A stretch of 35,064 nucleotides of DNA, from positions 1 through 35,064 of the IMG/VR virus record IMGVR_UViG_3300032334_000266; one strand, written 5' to 3'. The translations under genes and the position numbers were made by a program. The notes beneath the pieces were generated by a model. It searched no databases. It saw only the letters and a program-made list of their open reading frames with translations, and had not been told where the DNA came from. The stretch is from a virus. Shown piece by piece: positions 1 to 7,622 of the stretch (the first letter of the stretch is position 1; every line of letters begins with the position of its first letter).

Positions 1-498
1 GGCTCAACTAACGGAGAATTCCAGTTCCGTAGTAGCAGTGCGTTTACCAATGTGTTGACGATGAATACCGGTGCGTTTAATGTTAACCCTGACGCCGTAG
101 TAACAGCAAGAACTCCAAGTATTGCTAGACTTCCTTGGAACTCGGCAATGGGTACTGAACTTTCTGTGGATGACTTCCGCTTCCGCGTAACAAATTCTGG
201 GCTTGCTGGCATATTCCCGCAGATTATCAGCAACGCTAGTTACTCAAAGAATTGTGCCTGGACAGTGGTGGCCGCAAGATCCGGTAGTGCAGTAACACAA
301 ACAGGTAGTACTGGGGTGATAGTAGCAAACAATGCCTGGACCAGTTTATATACTAGTGGCGGTATGGATAGTGCTGGTGACACTTTTACAGCTACCTTAC
401 AGGATAAAGCAATGGGCCGTATCTATCGTGTGACATTTATGCGTAGTGATAACGGTACTGATATTGGCTACAACATCATAGCTGAGAGACTATTGTAA
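1..498 (+). CDS. Tail fibre / structural protein, C-terminal fragment
   Basis: The reading frame is open from the first base of the window, so the gene starts upstream and only the last 165 codons are seen. The fragment is rich in Ser, Thr, Asn and Gly, has no Cys-rich or catalytic motif, and opens with a fibre-like stretch (FRSSSAFTNVLTMNTG) of the kind found in phage tail fibres just before a globular tip. The end (GRIYRVTFMRSDNG, then NIIAERL) looks like a beta-sandwich tip domain. A receptor-binding or fibre-tip role is inferred from composition and from the late-gene neighbourhood; no specific family is recognised. Confidence 0.6.
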   Translation, partial: GSTNGEFQFRSSSAFTNVLTMNTGAFNVNPDAVVTARTPSIARLPWNSAMGTELSVDDFRFRVTNSGLAGIFPQIISNASYSKNCAWTVVAARSGSAVTQTGSTGVIVANNAWTSLYTSGGMDSAGDTFTATLQDKAMGRIYRVTFMRSDNGTDIGYNIIAERLL

Positions 499-499
499 A

Positions 500-1135
500 A
501 TGATCACACTGAGCGACAATCAGTTTGACTCAAATGGTTATTGGGACCAGCCCATAGCAAAGATATTGTATCAACCCACTATAGACGACCTAGATCTATT
601 TGATCAGAACGGTTACGATCTTACTCCCCTAGAACAACACTTTGCCTACGGCAACAAAGTTAAACCTAAAAATCACAGAGATCATCTACGAGCTCTCAAG
701 GAAGATTGGTTTACACAGATGCCCAAGATAGAAGGTGCTCACCTAAATCACAGTCTGCTGTTTGAACGTAAAGGTTATACAGGCGCTGCTCTAGAAGAAC
801 TTGAATTCTGGGCTCGTACATTGCCTTTGATTAACAAGGTCATAGCACTTCGTCCTAAATGGGGATTGGACTTTAGCATGGACTATGCTGACCGTGAGGG
901 CCGAGCATTTGAAGTCTTACACTGGGAATGGGACAGCTTTGACTACGAAGAAATATGCGTAGTTAAAGAATCTGTAGAGCCGGTATTGGCTGCTATAGAC
1001 TGGACTGATGCTGCCCAACAGATACTACAGCGTAAAGATCAGTGGCATCACTTAGATTTCTTTGCTCAGAGTGCATGGAAATGCGACTATTTTGGCATTA
1101 CTCGAGAAAGATTTAAAATGGTTTCTTGGCAATAA
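500..1135 (+). CDS. Conserved hypothetical protein, 211 aa
   Basis: Starts one base after the stop of the tail fibre gene, so it is probably co-transcribed and translationally coupled with it. The protein is soluble, rich in Trp, Asp and Glu (LHWEWDSFDYEEI near residue 140), and has no signal peptide or membrane segment. I do not recognise the family. The position directly behind a fibre gene would fit a fibre chaperone, a 2OG-oxygenase-like accessory protein or another late protein, but no motif supports any of these. The last codons overlap a TAAATA late promoter candidate for the next gene. Confidence 0.6.
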   Translation: MITLSDNQFDSNGYWDQPIAKILYQPTIDDLDLFDQNGYDLTPLEQHFAYGNKVKPKNHRDHLRALKEDWFTQMPKIEGAHLNHSLLFERKGYTGAALEELEFWARTLPLINKVIALRPKWGLDFSMDYADREGRAFEVLHWEWDSFDYEEICVVKESVEPVLAAIDWTDAAQQILQRKDQWHHLDFFAQSAWKCDYFGITRERFKMVSWQ

Positions 1136-1140
1136 ATAAT
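1132..1140 (+). promoter_or_regulatory. T4-type late promoter candidate (ATAAATAAT)
   Basis: Matches the T4 late -10 consensus TATAAATA at 7 of 8 positions and lies 24 bases before the nuclease start, which leaves room for transcript initiation. There is no -35 element, as expected for late promoters. It overlaps the stop codon of the upstream gene. Confidence 0.45.
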
Positions 1141-1164
1141 GTATTAACTTTATTGAGCATTTAA

Positions 1165-1974
1165 ATGAAAAAACTATTAGTATTACTAGCACTATTATCA
1201 ACACAGGCATTTGCCTGGGAACAACGTGCTCCAAACCCAGTACAAGCCTGCCAGGTCCACAGCCCATATGGCTTTGCTCAAACACAACGTCAAGCAGTTC
1301 CAATCTGCCGCGAAGCTTATCTAGTAGCATATGATGCACCTGTTAAGATTCCTGTATATGTTGCTTATACACTGTTACCACAAAATGCACTAGGATGCTT
1401 TCCACGCACCAATGCGTTCGTTGCTGACCAATCAGTTCCAGGAGGTGCTCGTCCAGACGACTATGCTGGCACAGGCTATGACAAAGGACATGCAGCACCA
1501 GATGGTGATTTATCTTGGAGTCAACAGGTAGAGTACGAAAGTTTTTTAATGACAAACATGTACCCTCAACACGGCTCTTTAAACAGGGGAATCTGGAAAT
1601 TGTTGGAGACATCAGTCCGCGGTTGGTCAGTCCAACTCAACCAACCATTCACTATATACGTGGGGGCATTGTATGGCGCTGGTGATCCTACTATTGGTAA
1701 TGGTGTTATTGTTCCACACGGTTACTACAAGATCGTTATCAACAACCAAACTAAACAGATTGCAGGTTGGGTATTCCCACATACTAAACCTTATGTTAAC
1801 TTAGGCAATGACCTAACTGTATTCCGCAAGCCTATTGCAGAAATAGAAAAAGTCGCAGGAGTAGACTATAAGTTTCCAAAAGGAGCAATAGAACTAGCAC
1901 CAGGACAAGAATGGCCAGTAGACTACGGTGCATTAACCAACGCCAAACGTGCAAAGTGCGGCAAGGCTGATTAA
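1165..1974 (+). CDS. Secreted DNA/RNA non-specific endonuclease (NUC1/EndoG family)
   Basis: A cleavable signal peptide is visible (MKKLLVLLALLSTQAFA, cleavage after A17), so the enzyme should act in the periplasm or outside the cell. The beta-beta-alpha-metal nuclease signature is present: D106-K107-G108-H109 (family consensus DRGH) with H109 as general base, and N131 in TNMYPQ as the Mg2+-binding Asn, followed by LNRGIWKLLE. At 269 aa it is of normal length for the family. Such enzymes cut DNA and RNA without sequence preference. In a phage it could degrade competing extracellular or periplasmic DNA, thin out released host nucleic acid, or scavenge nucleotides. It sits behind a late promoter candidate and directly before a putative head-cargo gene. 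Family assignment is secure; the role is inferred. Confidence 0.88.
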   Translation: MKKLLVLLALLSTQAFAWEQRAPNPVQACQVHSPYGFAQTQRQAVPICREAYLVAYDAPVKIPVYVAYTLLPQNALGCFPRTNAFVADQSVPGGARPDDYAGTGYDKGHAAPDGDLSWSQQVEYESFLMTNMYPQHGSLNRGIWKLLETSVRGWSVQLNQPFTIYVGALYGAGDPTIGNGVIVPHGYYKIVINNQTKQIAGWVFPHTKPYVNLGNDLTVFRKPIAEIEKVAGVDYKFPKGAIELAPGQEWPVDYGALTNAKRAKCGKAD

Positions 1975-1975
1975 T

Positions 1976-2818
1976 ATGAAATCCTTTAAAGATTATCTCG
2001 CTGAAGCAGAACGCAAAAAGAAACCCGAAGAGGGTGAAGGCGCTGCTAAGCCAACCAAAGACAAAGATGATTGGTCGGCATTTGACAACATGTTCAGTCC
2101 ACAACAGGACCAACCGTTGGCAAACAGAGAACCTGATCGTGAGCCCGAAGGCGATCGTGAAAGACCAGCAGGTGATAATCCAGAACGTAGACGTGCTAGT
2201 CAACGTGACACACAACGAGCAGCAGGCAATATACATAACCCACGTATGCAAGATCTATTAGGTCGTATGCGTGACATTGAAGCAGATCCAGACGACACAG
2301 GCTACCCTGATCCAGACGAACCAGAAAACCTTCCCGCTCATAGAGTAGACAATCAAAACTTACCAGCAGTTGCAGGACAAGCATTAAGAGCTGCTGGTGT
2401 TCAAGATCCAGACTTCCACAAGGTAGCTAACTTACCTGGCAACATGAGCCGTGCTATCCGTACATTGGGCAAACAGCTATTCCGTTCGATGACACGTACA
2501 CCGACAGATGATATATGGATGGTGGCCAATCTAGGCGGACAAGGACCTAACAGCCCAGCAGAAGTAAATGCTGTGGCTAACTGGGTACGCAATCACGGCG
2601 ATGATCTAGGTGATGGTAACATTGATTTTGACACAACTATCCCAGGTTATAACGCAGATATTAAACAGTATTCAGCAGCAGGTATTCGTTGGCTGTTAGT
2701 GCGTGATGAGTTTGGTAACTATGTCTACAGCTGGCCCGAGCATGACAGCGTAGATGCGCATAATACCCGTGAATTAGACCATAGACCAAATCGTCCTAGA
2801 CTTGGTAACGACAGATAA
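1976..2818 (+). CDS. Putative internal head protein with capsid-targeting N-terminus, 280 aa
   Basis: I take ATG 1976, one base after the nuclease stop, rather than the in-frame ATG at 1949 inside the nuclease gene. The N-terminus MKSFKDYLAEA is strikingly like the T4 internal protein capsid-targeting sequence MKTYQEFIAEA, whose cleavage by prohead protease gp21 follows L/I-x-E; here the site would be LAE|A. Residues 12-110 are highly charged and disordered (many Glu, Arg, Asp, Pro). The C-terminal part (about 120-270) looks folded, with a conserved-looking DIKQYSAAGIRWLLVRDEFGNYVYSW segment in two parts (DIKQYSAAGIRW, then LLVRDEFGNYVYSW). Function unknown; head cargo is inferred only from the N-terminus. 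Confidence 0.7.
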   Translation: MKSFKDYLAEAERKKKPEEGEGAAKPTKDKDDWSAFDNMFSPQQDQPLANREPDREPEGDRERPAGDNPERRRASQRDTQRAAGNIHNPRMQDLLGRMRDIEADPDDTGYPDPDEPENLPAHRVDNQNLPAVAGQALRAAGVQDPDFHKVANLPGNMSRAIRTLGKQLFRSMTRTPTDDIWMVANLGGQGPNSPAEVNAVANWVRNHGDDLGDGNIDFDTTIPGYNADIKQYSAAGIRWLLVRDEFGNYVYSWPEHDSVDAHNTRELDHRPNRPRLGNDR

Positions 2819-2822
2819 ATAT
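2815..2822 (+). promoter_or_regulatory. TAAATA late promoter candidate
   Basis: ATAAATAT overlaps the upstream stop codon and ends 4 bases before the next ATG. The spacing is too short for an ordinary leader if this works like a T4 late promoter, so either the message is leaderless or the motif serves a more distal gene. Confidence 0.3.
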
Positions 2823-2826
2823 TCTT

Positions 2827-3702
2827 ATGAAGCCCGAAACATATCAACTATTTGCTCAACTGTGTGAATCAATAGCTCTAGAAGCCAGTTCCAGTATGGG
2901 TTTAATCAAAAGCCTACCAGGTGGTCCACAGGTTGTGCAGTTCCTGCACAAAAGCAAAGGACTATCACACGATCAAGAATACAGTCAAACTCCAAAGATT
3001 GCTTGGAGTGAACTTAAAAACATGAGTAGAGGTGGGTGGGTGCTGTTGAAGTATCCTAAAGGTGTTGGCGCTATCAAACAAAATAATGGCAGCTATGAAG
3101 CCGTTGCCAGTACTGGCGGCGAACCTGTGACATTTAGAAATGATCGCGGCGGCAACATCTTAGACTTCCTTAAAGGCGAACTAGGCGGTAATCCTAAGTC
3201 TATGTTTATTGGCCGTGATACTGGTGCTGTTGGTCAAACTAGACGCAGTCGTCAAGAACGAGACTCCGAGCTTACCCGTGCTACAGAACTTAGCCCAGAA
3301 TCTATTATGAAAAAGTTTAAGCCATTATGGGCTAAAGCTATCAACGCAGCCATAGCCGATATCAAAGGCATGATTGCTACTCAGATTAAAAACGATGCTT
3401 TTGACAAAGCAGAAAAGAAACTCAAACAGGTCACAGCGTTACGTAATGGTCTAGAAGATCTAGATTCAGGCAGCACTGATACTCCTAGTTTTGTTAAAAA
3501 TGCACTGAATCAAGCATTGGCACTAACTGCTGGTCATTACTATCCAGATCAAGCAGGCGAGTTGACTAGAAGCAGTTATGGTAGTTATGGTTCTAGAGCA
3601 GACGAAGCTATTAAATTAGTTTTAAAAGATATCTCCGGCGGAGATCAAAACAAACTAGGCACAGTATTGGCATTCTTTAAGAGGAGTTTGATTTCAGGAT
3701 GA
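2827..3702 (+). CDS. Putative virion/head-cargo protein, 291 aa
   Basis: The N-terminus (MKPETYQLFAQLCE|S) contains an L-x-E|S site that fits the T4-type prohead protease consensus, as in the neighbouring genes. Residues 15-110 include a Gly-rich folded region (SRGGWVLLKYPKGVGAI). Residues 140-220 are helical and charged with a likely coiled-coil (KAEKKLKQVTALRNGLEDL). No enzymatic motif is recognised. The stop overlaps the next start (ATGA), so the two genes are translationally coupled and probably act in the same structure. Function unknown. Confidence 0.65.
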   Translation: MKPETYQLFAQLCESIALEASSSMGLIKSLPGGPQVVQFLHKSKGLSHDQEYSQTPKIAWSELKNMSRGGWVLLKYPKGVGAIKQNNGSYEAVASTGGEPVTFRNDRGGNILDFLKGELGGNPKSMFIGRDTGAVGQTRRSRQERDSELTRATELSPESIMKKFKPLWAKAINAAIADIKGMIATQIKNDAFDKAEKKLKQVTALRNGLEDLDSGSTDTPSFVKNALNQALALTAGHYYPDQAGELTRSSYGSYGSRADEAIKLVLKDISGGDQNKLGTVLAFFKRSLISG

Positions 3703-4838
3703 AGCTACTACAACTACTCCCAGAAGCAAACTATTTTAATAAGATTGCTAAAGATCCGCAAAAGCTCAAACAGTTGGCTATTGCTATCAAACACGACGGC
3801 ACGTTCTCTAAGAATGCTGTTGCCAAACTAGGGCCTAAACCCACAGACGAAGACTTGTCTAAAGCATGGAGTGATGTCCTAGACGACACACTACGCAGAA
3901 CAAGATACGGTGACATATCAGCAGACGGCAAGTTTGACGATTGGTTATTCCGTTTATACATTACAGGCGCTGCTGACTACGAAGATATCAACGGCGAAGG
4001 CGGAGATGCACTAGGTGCTTGGAAAGCACTAAGCATTCGTAACAAACTAAGACCAGAACACCAAGACTTCAATAAGTTTAAATCTATTAGACAGATACAG
4101 CGTATCATTCAAGATAGATCATATCGTGATGAGCTGGCTCGTATTGCTAATGCTGCTGAGATTGAAGGACACAAGAGAGATAAGAAAGAAGCAACACTTA
4201 TCGACGATGATCGTTTCCTAGTAGTTATACCTTTCAACTACGGTTCTTGCTATACATTCAACAATGCACACGGATACAATGCCAGTTTCTGTACAGGTTC
4301 AAGTTCAGGACATCGTTGGTTCAATCGTTATGCAGACGAAGGTCCAATCGTATCTATCCTTGATAAAGCCAACTCAGATGACGTTAATGGCAAATGGCAG
4401 ATGCATGCCCCAACTAATCAAATGAACAACGGCAATCAAACTACTTCTTATTCTAGAGGTGACGAAAAGTTTGCTGAACTGTTCCCAGGACTAATGAAAC
4501 GCATTGTAGCAGCTATCTCAGCTAAAGGTGAAGAAATTAATCAAGGCAGTCAAGACATCATGAAAGGTGGATACGACATTGCTAAAGCTGTCGCTGACAT
4601 CAAGAAACACTTTCCATTATCTTATGCTTCTGAAGAGCCAAAGAAAGACGATGAAGCAGCAGCAGATGGCCCAGGAACTTATCTAGTAACTCATACAGCC
4701 ACAGGAAGAACAGCTCGTATTGAAGGTGAAAGCAAGCAAGACGTACAAGACAAACTGTTAGCTCGCCACCCTAATGTAAGTTTAGATGATTTTACATTTG
4801 AACTTCAGCAAGAACAACAGGAAAACGTACTGTACTAA
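3699..4838 (+). CDS. Putative head-cargo protein with CYT-FCTG-type domain, 379 aa
   Basis: Begins MKLLQLLPE|A, another match to the capsid-targeting/prohead-protease pattern. The N-terminal half is helical (residues 15-170). The middle (about 175-245) carries a distinctive motif, SCYTFNNAHGYNASFCTGSS followed by GHRWFNRYADEGPIVSIL, which resembles the WCT...YF..Y...GPLY pattern I associate with a family of phage proteins of unknown function. The C-terminal 60 residues form a small appended domain (GTYLVTHTATGRTARIEG). No catalytic assignment is made. The conserved Cys pair and aromatic residues could be an active or metal site. Overlaps the upstream gene by 4 bases. Confidence 0.68.
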   Translation: MKLLQLLPEANYFNKIAKDPQKLKQLAIAIKHDGTFSKNAVAKLGPKPTDEDLSKAWSDVLDDTLRRTRYGDISADGKFDDWLFRLYITGAADYEDINGEGGDALGAWKALSIRNKLRPEHQDFNKFKSIRQIQRIIQDRSYRDELARIANAAEIEGHKRDKKEATLIDDDRFLVVIPFNYGSCYTFNNAHGYNASFCTGSSSGHRWFNRYADEGPIVSILDKANSDDVNGKWQMHAPTNQMNNGNQTTSYSRGDEKFAELFPGLMKRIVAAISAKGEEINQGSQDIMKGGYDIAKAVADIKKHFPLSYASEEPKKDDEAAADGPGTYLVTHTATGRTARIEGESKQDVQDKLLARHPNVSLDDFTFELQQEQQENVLY

Positions 4839-4937
4839 ACACCTACCTTAGGACGTTATACGTTACTTCAGGTGTGCCCGGCTGCTGGGCTAACATATAT
4901 AGGAGTCGTGCCCTGGAATGTATGTTTGAAGTGAGCA

Positions 4938-4946
4938 CTAAATAAT
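4938..4946 (+). promoter_or_regulatory. TAAATA late promoter candidate before desaturase
   Basis: CTAAATAAT lies in the 111-base gap between 4838 and 4950. The gap otherwise holds a small GC hairpin (GCCC...GGGC near 4877-4891) and AGGAG near 4901, and no further gene. The box ends 3 bases before the ATG. Confidence 0.35.
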
Positions 4947-4949
4947 GCT

Positions 4950-5654
4950 ATGAATACAATAATAGCAACGTTAGTGATGACGCATATCACAATAGTATGC
5001 GTTACACTATACCTGCACAGAGGACAAGCCCATCGCGGCATAGTCTTTAATCCCCTACTAGAACATTTTATGCGCTTTTGGCTGTGGCTAACCACAGGTA
5101 TGGTAACCCGTCAATGGGTAGCTATACATCGTAAACATCACAGATTCAGCGATGTTGAAGGTGATCCACACAGCCCTCACGTATATGGAATATGGCGTGT
5201 ATTTTTTAAAGGTGCTGGATTGTATCATCAAGCAAGTAAAGACCCAGTTATGATTGCCACTTACGGCCAAGGTACACCGCAAGATTGGGTTGAACGCAAT
5301 GTATACTCCGCACACAGTCGCTCAGGTATTCTTTTAATGTTGGTCATAGACCTATTGCTCTTTGGACCGTGGGGACTGCTAGTGTGGGGTATTCAAATGA
5401 TCTGGATCCCATTATGGGCAGCAGGATTCATTAACGGAATAGGACATTGGTATGGTTACAAGAACGGAACTACTCGTGATAGCAGTCGCAATATTATTCC
5501 TTGGGGCATTTTGGTGGGCGGCGAAGAACTTCATAACAACCATCATCTTGATCCAGCAAGCGTTAAACTAAGCCGTCGTTGGTTTGAATTTGATATAGGA
5601 TGGATGTGGCTAAGTCTATTTAGGTTAGTAAGACTAGCCAAACTGCGTTCATAA
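4950..5654 (+). CDS. Membrane fatty acid (acyl-lipid/acyl-CoA) desaturase
   Basis: All three histidine boxes of the membrane desaturase family are intact: H23-RGQA-H28 (HX4H), H60-RK-H63-H64 (HX2HH) and H195-NN-H198-H199 (HX2HH), plus the extra ligand H166 in NGIGHW. These hold the di-iron centre that inserts a double bond into fatty acyl chains using O2. Hydrophobic helices flank the boxes (about 1-20, 42-58, 126-160). At 234 aa it is shorter than host enzymes (about 300 aa) but keeps the full catalytic core, so it is a compact version rather than a broken gene. It stands alone between a late promoter candidate and a strong terminator. A likely role is changing host membrane fluidity during infection; this is inference. 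Confidence 0.88.
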   Translation: MNTIIATLVMTHITIVCVTLYLHRGQAHRGIVFNPLLEHFMRFWLWLTTGMVTRQWVAIHRKHHRFSDVEGDPHSPHVYGIWRVFFKGAGLYHQASKDPVMIATYGQGTPQDWVERNVYSAHSRSGILLMLVIDLLLFGPWGLLVWGIQMIWIPLWAAGFINGIGHWYGYKNGTTRDSSRNIIPWGILVGGEELHNNHHLDPASVKLSRRWFEFDIGWMWLSLFRLVRLAKLRS

Positions 5655-5656
5655 GA

Positions 5657-5685
5657 AAAGCCCCTTTCGGGGCTTTCCTGTTTTT
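5657..5685 (+). terminator. Rho-independent terminator, probably bidirectional
   Basis: AAAGCCCC-TTTC-GGGGCTTT hairpin (8 bp) followed by a T-rich run, 2 bases after the desaturase stop. On the minus strand it is followed by TTTTCTT, so it can also end transcripts of the convergent 5724-5990 gene. Confidence 0.85.
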
Positions 5686-5723
5686 ATAGTATCAACCTAC
5701 TTAAGCCGCTATGCGGAATAATA

Positions 5724-5990
5724 TTACTTCTTTACTCCGGCATTAACGAAAGCATACATCTTCTCAGCAGCTTCTAGAACCTTATCGATCCCTGGATATT
5801 CAGGCATACCAACTGTGGTAACTAACTTACCAGTCTTCTCGTCACGAGCAGTGCTCATTTCCCAACCTTGGAACTTGTAGCTGTACTCTGCTTGGACAGA
5901 ATCTTTAGCAAGTGCTAGGATGTCTGCACGGATTTCGTAGCCGTTTTTATTAAATTTAACTTCTGGTAGCTTTGGTGTAAAATCTGACAT
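5724..5990 (-). CDS. Conserved phage small protein, 88 aa
   Basis: Small soluble protein with the pattern KLPEVKFNKNGYEIRADIL then AEYSYKFQGWE, and a C-terminal helix (KVLEAAEKMYAFVNAG). I recall closely similar small proteins in marine T4-like phages, but none has a known function. A good SD (AGGAG) precedes the ATG inside the motif ACACACAGGAG. It has its own sigma70-type promoter (6052-6080) and ends toward the bidirectional terminator, so it is a monocistronic, probably early or highly expressed gene. The 5' leader can form a GAACAG/CTGTTC hairpin. Confidence 0.8.
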   Translation of the reverse strand: MSDFTPKLPEVKFNKNGYEIRADILALAKDSVQAEYSYKFQGWEMSTARDEKTGKLVTTVGMPEYPGIDKVLEAAEKMYAFVNAGVKK

Positions 5991-6051
5991 ATTATATCTC
6001 CTGTGTGTAATGTCTGTATATGAACAGCAACAACCTTGTCACTGTTCTACT

Positions 6052-6080
6052 ATTATATATCTCTTGTGACGAGAAAGCAA
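6052..6080 (-). promoter_or_regulatory. Sigma70-type promoter for the 88-aa gene
   Basis: Minus-strand TTGCTT (6075-6080), 17-bp spacer, TATAAT (6052-6057). It points to the 5990 start and lies just beyond the stop of the minus-strand hydrolase gene. Confidence 0.7.
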
Positions 6081-6081
6081 G

Positions 6082-6660
6082 TTATTTCTTGAACTTTTTT
6101 AGTCGTTCTTGAATCAGTGTTACCACTTTGTCACTGAGAACTACTTCATAGTGGTTGTAATCTACTTCTACTAACTCCATATCCTTGTGATGTTTTTGAC
6201 TAGAGATAGTAACAACACCATCGTTATGTTCTGCCATAAAAGGACTTTGTCCTTTTACAGTAACAATATTAGTCCAAGGATGCTGTATCTTGATCTTATC
6301 TGCTTGTTTCATAACCCAACTGCTTGGACCAATATCACGCATGAGTCTACTGAACGGTAAAAAGAACTTGGCAAACTCTGCTACTTCAGCACCGCCGTAG
6401 GGTGTGCTTAATGTAACAGCACCTACTACCTGTTCAGGCATAGCATTGGCAATATGCAAACTGTAGATACCGCCCAAACTGTGTGCTACAAATGCTATGT
6501 CTTTAACATCTTTTAACTGATCGAGCATGTCATTTAGATTGTTTTCAAACCCATTACGGCTGTCATAGTTAATGTCAATGCCCTTGCCTAACTTGCTTCT
6601 AATGTAGTTAAAACTCTCACTGGTCGCCGAAGCGCCGTGAATGTAAACAAGTGTCATCAT
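6082..6660 (-). CDS. Alpha/beta hydrolase (lipase/esterase-like)
   Basis: A small (192 aa) alpha/beta-hydrolase with the oxyanion HG motif (H8-G9), the nucleophile elbow A59-H60-S61-L62-G63-G64, and plausible acid and base residues D147 (EHNDGVV) and H170 (DYNHYE). The layout fits minimal triacylglycerol-lipase/PGAP1-like esterases. There is no signal peptide, so it acts in the cytoplasm. Its start directly abuts the stop of the cupin gene, making it the last gene of a five-gene minus-strand operon. The substrate is not predictable from sequence. Two start ATGs are adjacent; the first is given. Confidence 0.82.
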   Translation of the reverse strand: MMTLVYIHGASATSESFNYIRSKLGKGIDINYDSRNGFENNLNDMLDQLKDVKDIAFVAHSLGGIYSLHIANAMPEQVVGAVTLSTPYGGAEVAEFAKFFLPFSRLMRDIGPSSWVMKQADKIKIQHPWTNIVTVKGQSPFMAEHNDGVVTISSQKHHKDMELVEVDYNHYEVVLSDKVVTLIQERLKKFKK

Positions 6661-7077
6661 TTACTCCCAAGGAGTAGGATTGGGTATATCGCAAGGACCT
6701 TCTGCAGGCTCGGTTCCATAGTCAGCTGGTGTAATGATTTCCAAATACTCCATGTCTGGACTATAGTCGTACAAGTAGTGTACGATACCCGGACGTTGCT
6801 GTACACAGTCTCCTGCTTCAACTAAATGGATCTTGTCTTCATACATGAACTTGGCCCAACCTTTTAGCATGTAAACGATTTGGAACTCAGCTACGTGAAT
6901 GTGCCAGCCTGTGCCACCAGAGTTTTCTGGGGGTAAGTTAGCTTTGGTAATGTGTGCTAGAACACGCCCGTGTGTTGCATCTGCTACGCCAAGATCTTTG
7001 TATAGGAAAAAGTCACGTAATCCGCCACCTTTAAACTCTACCTCAGATCCTTTGACGTGTGAAAATTTCGTAGTCAT
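6661..7077 (-). CDS. Cupin-domain protein
   Basis: A single conserved cupin barrel of 138 aa. Motif 1 is GTGWHIHVAEFQIVYMLKG (two His and the Glu as metal ligands) and motif 2 is GDCVQQRPGIVH (third His ligand). Single-domain cupins include small dioxygenases, isomerases and binding proteins, and the sequence does not tell which. The SD is strong (AGGAGG in ACACACAGGAGGT). It lies between tiny ORFs upstream and the hydrolase, with no gap to the latter, so the two may act on the same small molecule. Confidence 0.82.
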   Translation of the reverse strand: MTTKFSHVKGSEVEFKGGGLRDFFLYKDLGVADATHGRVLAHITKANLPPENSGGTGWHIHVAEFQIVYMLKGWAKFMYEDKIHLVEAGDCVQQRPGIVHYLYDYSPDMEYLEIITPADYGTEPAEGPCDIPNPTPWE

Positions 7078-7123
7078 CTAGAAGACCTCCTGTGTGTATG
7101 TATTTACACCTTGCGGTGCAAGA

Positions 7124-7192
7124 TTACTGTGCTATAACTAGATAGGTTATGATCGCTAATATAAGCAGACCTGCGACTTTTTCACTGTCCAT
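7124..7192 (-). CDS. Possible 22-aa membrane peptide
   Basis: A very short frame (MDSEKVAGLLILAII then TYLVIAQ) that is almost entirely one hydrophobic segment after a charged start. It overlaps the end of the 39-aa gene by 11 bases, as coupled phage genes do. A GAGG lies about 13 bases upstream. A 4-bp hairpin with a GCAA loop follows in the gap to the cupin gene. Because it is so short it could be chance, but the single clean transmembrane helix and the position in the operon argue for a real small membrane protein. Confidence 0.4.
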   Translation of the reverse strand: MDSEKVAGLLILAIITYLVIAQ

Positions 7193-7301
7193 ATAGAGCT
7201 TTAGCCTCGGCTACTTTACCTTGACGAGCAAGAAATGCTGCGTGACGTGCTTCGCCAACTGATACTAGAATTTGCCAAATAGTTTGTAATACGGTTTTCA
7301 T
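7182..7301 (-). CDS. Small conserved protein, 39 aa
   Basis: A short frame (MKTVLQTIWQILVSVGEARH, then AAFLARQGKVAEAKALYGQ) with an amphipathic helix and a tetratricopeptide-like ending (LARQGKVAEAKALYG). An SD-like AAAGGA precedes the ATG by 10 bases. Its start overlaps the stop of the 58-aa gene (ATGA), so it is coupled to it. Similar tiny proteins with the GEAR...LARQG..EEA pattern occur in T4-like aquatic phages as far as I recall. Function unknown. Confidence 0.68.
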   Translation of the reverse strand: MKTVLQTIWQILVSVGEARHAAFLARQGKVAEAKALYGQ

Positions 7302-7474
7302 AGATACTGTTCCTTTCGATAGTTAAACTGACGGATATAGTTTTCTAACTGGGCGGCATCAGTAATGCCCTTGTCTGCTAGATAAGCATCTAGGCTTGAT
7401 TGATAACTAGATCCTGGGAACATTTCGGATAAACGTTCCAAGATGGCCAGCATCTTGTTTGATAAGATTTTCAT
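7298..7474 (-). CDS. Small conserved protein, 58 aa
   Basis: I use the ATG at 7474, which has AGAGGT 8-9 bases upstream, instead of the longer frame from 7510 that runs into the promoter. The protein is helical and acidic (KMLAILERLSEMFPGSSYQ, then SSLDAYLADKGITDAAQLENY). It is the first gene of the minus-strand operon ending with the alpha/beta hydrolase. Function unknown. Confidence 0.7.
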   Translation of the reverse strand: MKILSNKMLAILERLSEMFPGSSYQSSLDAYLADKGITDAAQLENYIRQFNYRKEQYL

Positions 7475-7520
7475 TTGTAATGACCTCTGTAAGTGTGTGC
7501 AGTAACTCATGGTTTCTACT

Positions 7521-7548
7521 TATATATTTAGTCCATGCGTGATTACAA
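7521..7548 (-). promoter_or_regulatory. Minus-strand promoter candidate for the 7474-6082 operon
   Basis: Minus-strand TTGTAA (7543-7548), 16-bp spacer, TATATA (7521-7526). A CTAAATA late-type box overlaps the -10 region. The -35 lies almost back to back with the -35 of the plus-strand promoter at 7550. Confidence 0.5.
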
Positions 7549-7549
7549 G

Positions 7550-7578
7550 TTGATTAAATAGAACAAACAGTGTATAAT
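7550..7578 (+). promoter_or_regulatory. Sigma70-type promoter before the 94-aa gene
   Basis: TTGATT, 17-bp spacer, TATAAT (7573-7578). Divergent from the minus-strand operon promoter. A second, late-type box GTAAATAC lies at 7598-7605, so the genes from 7623 may be read both early and late. Confidence 0.65.
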
Positions 7579-7622
7579 ATCAAATAGTGTAAAGAGGGTA
7601 AATACTACATCAGGAAAGGCCT

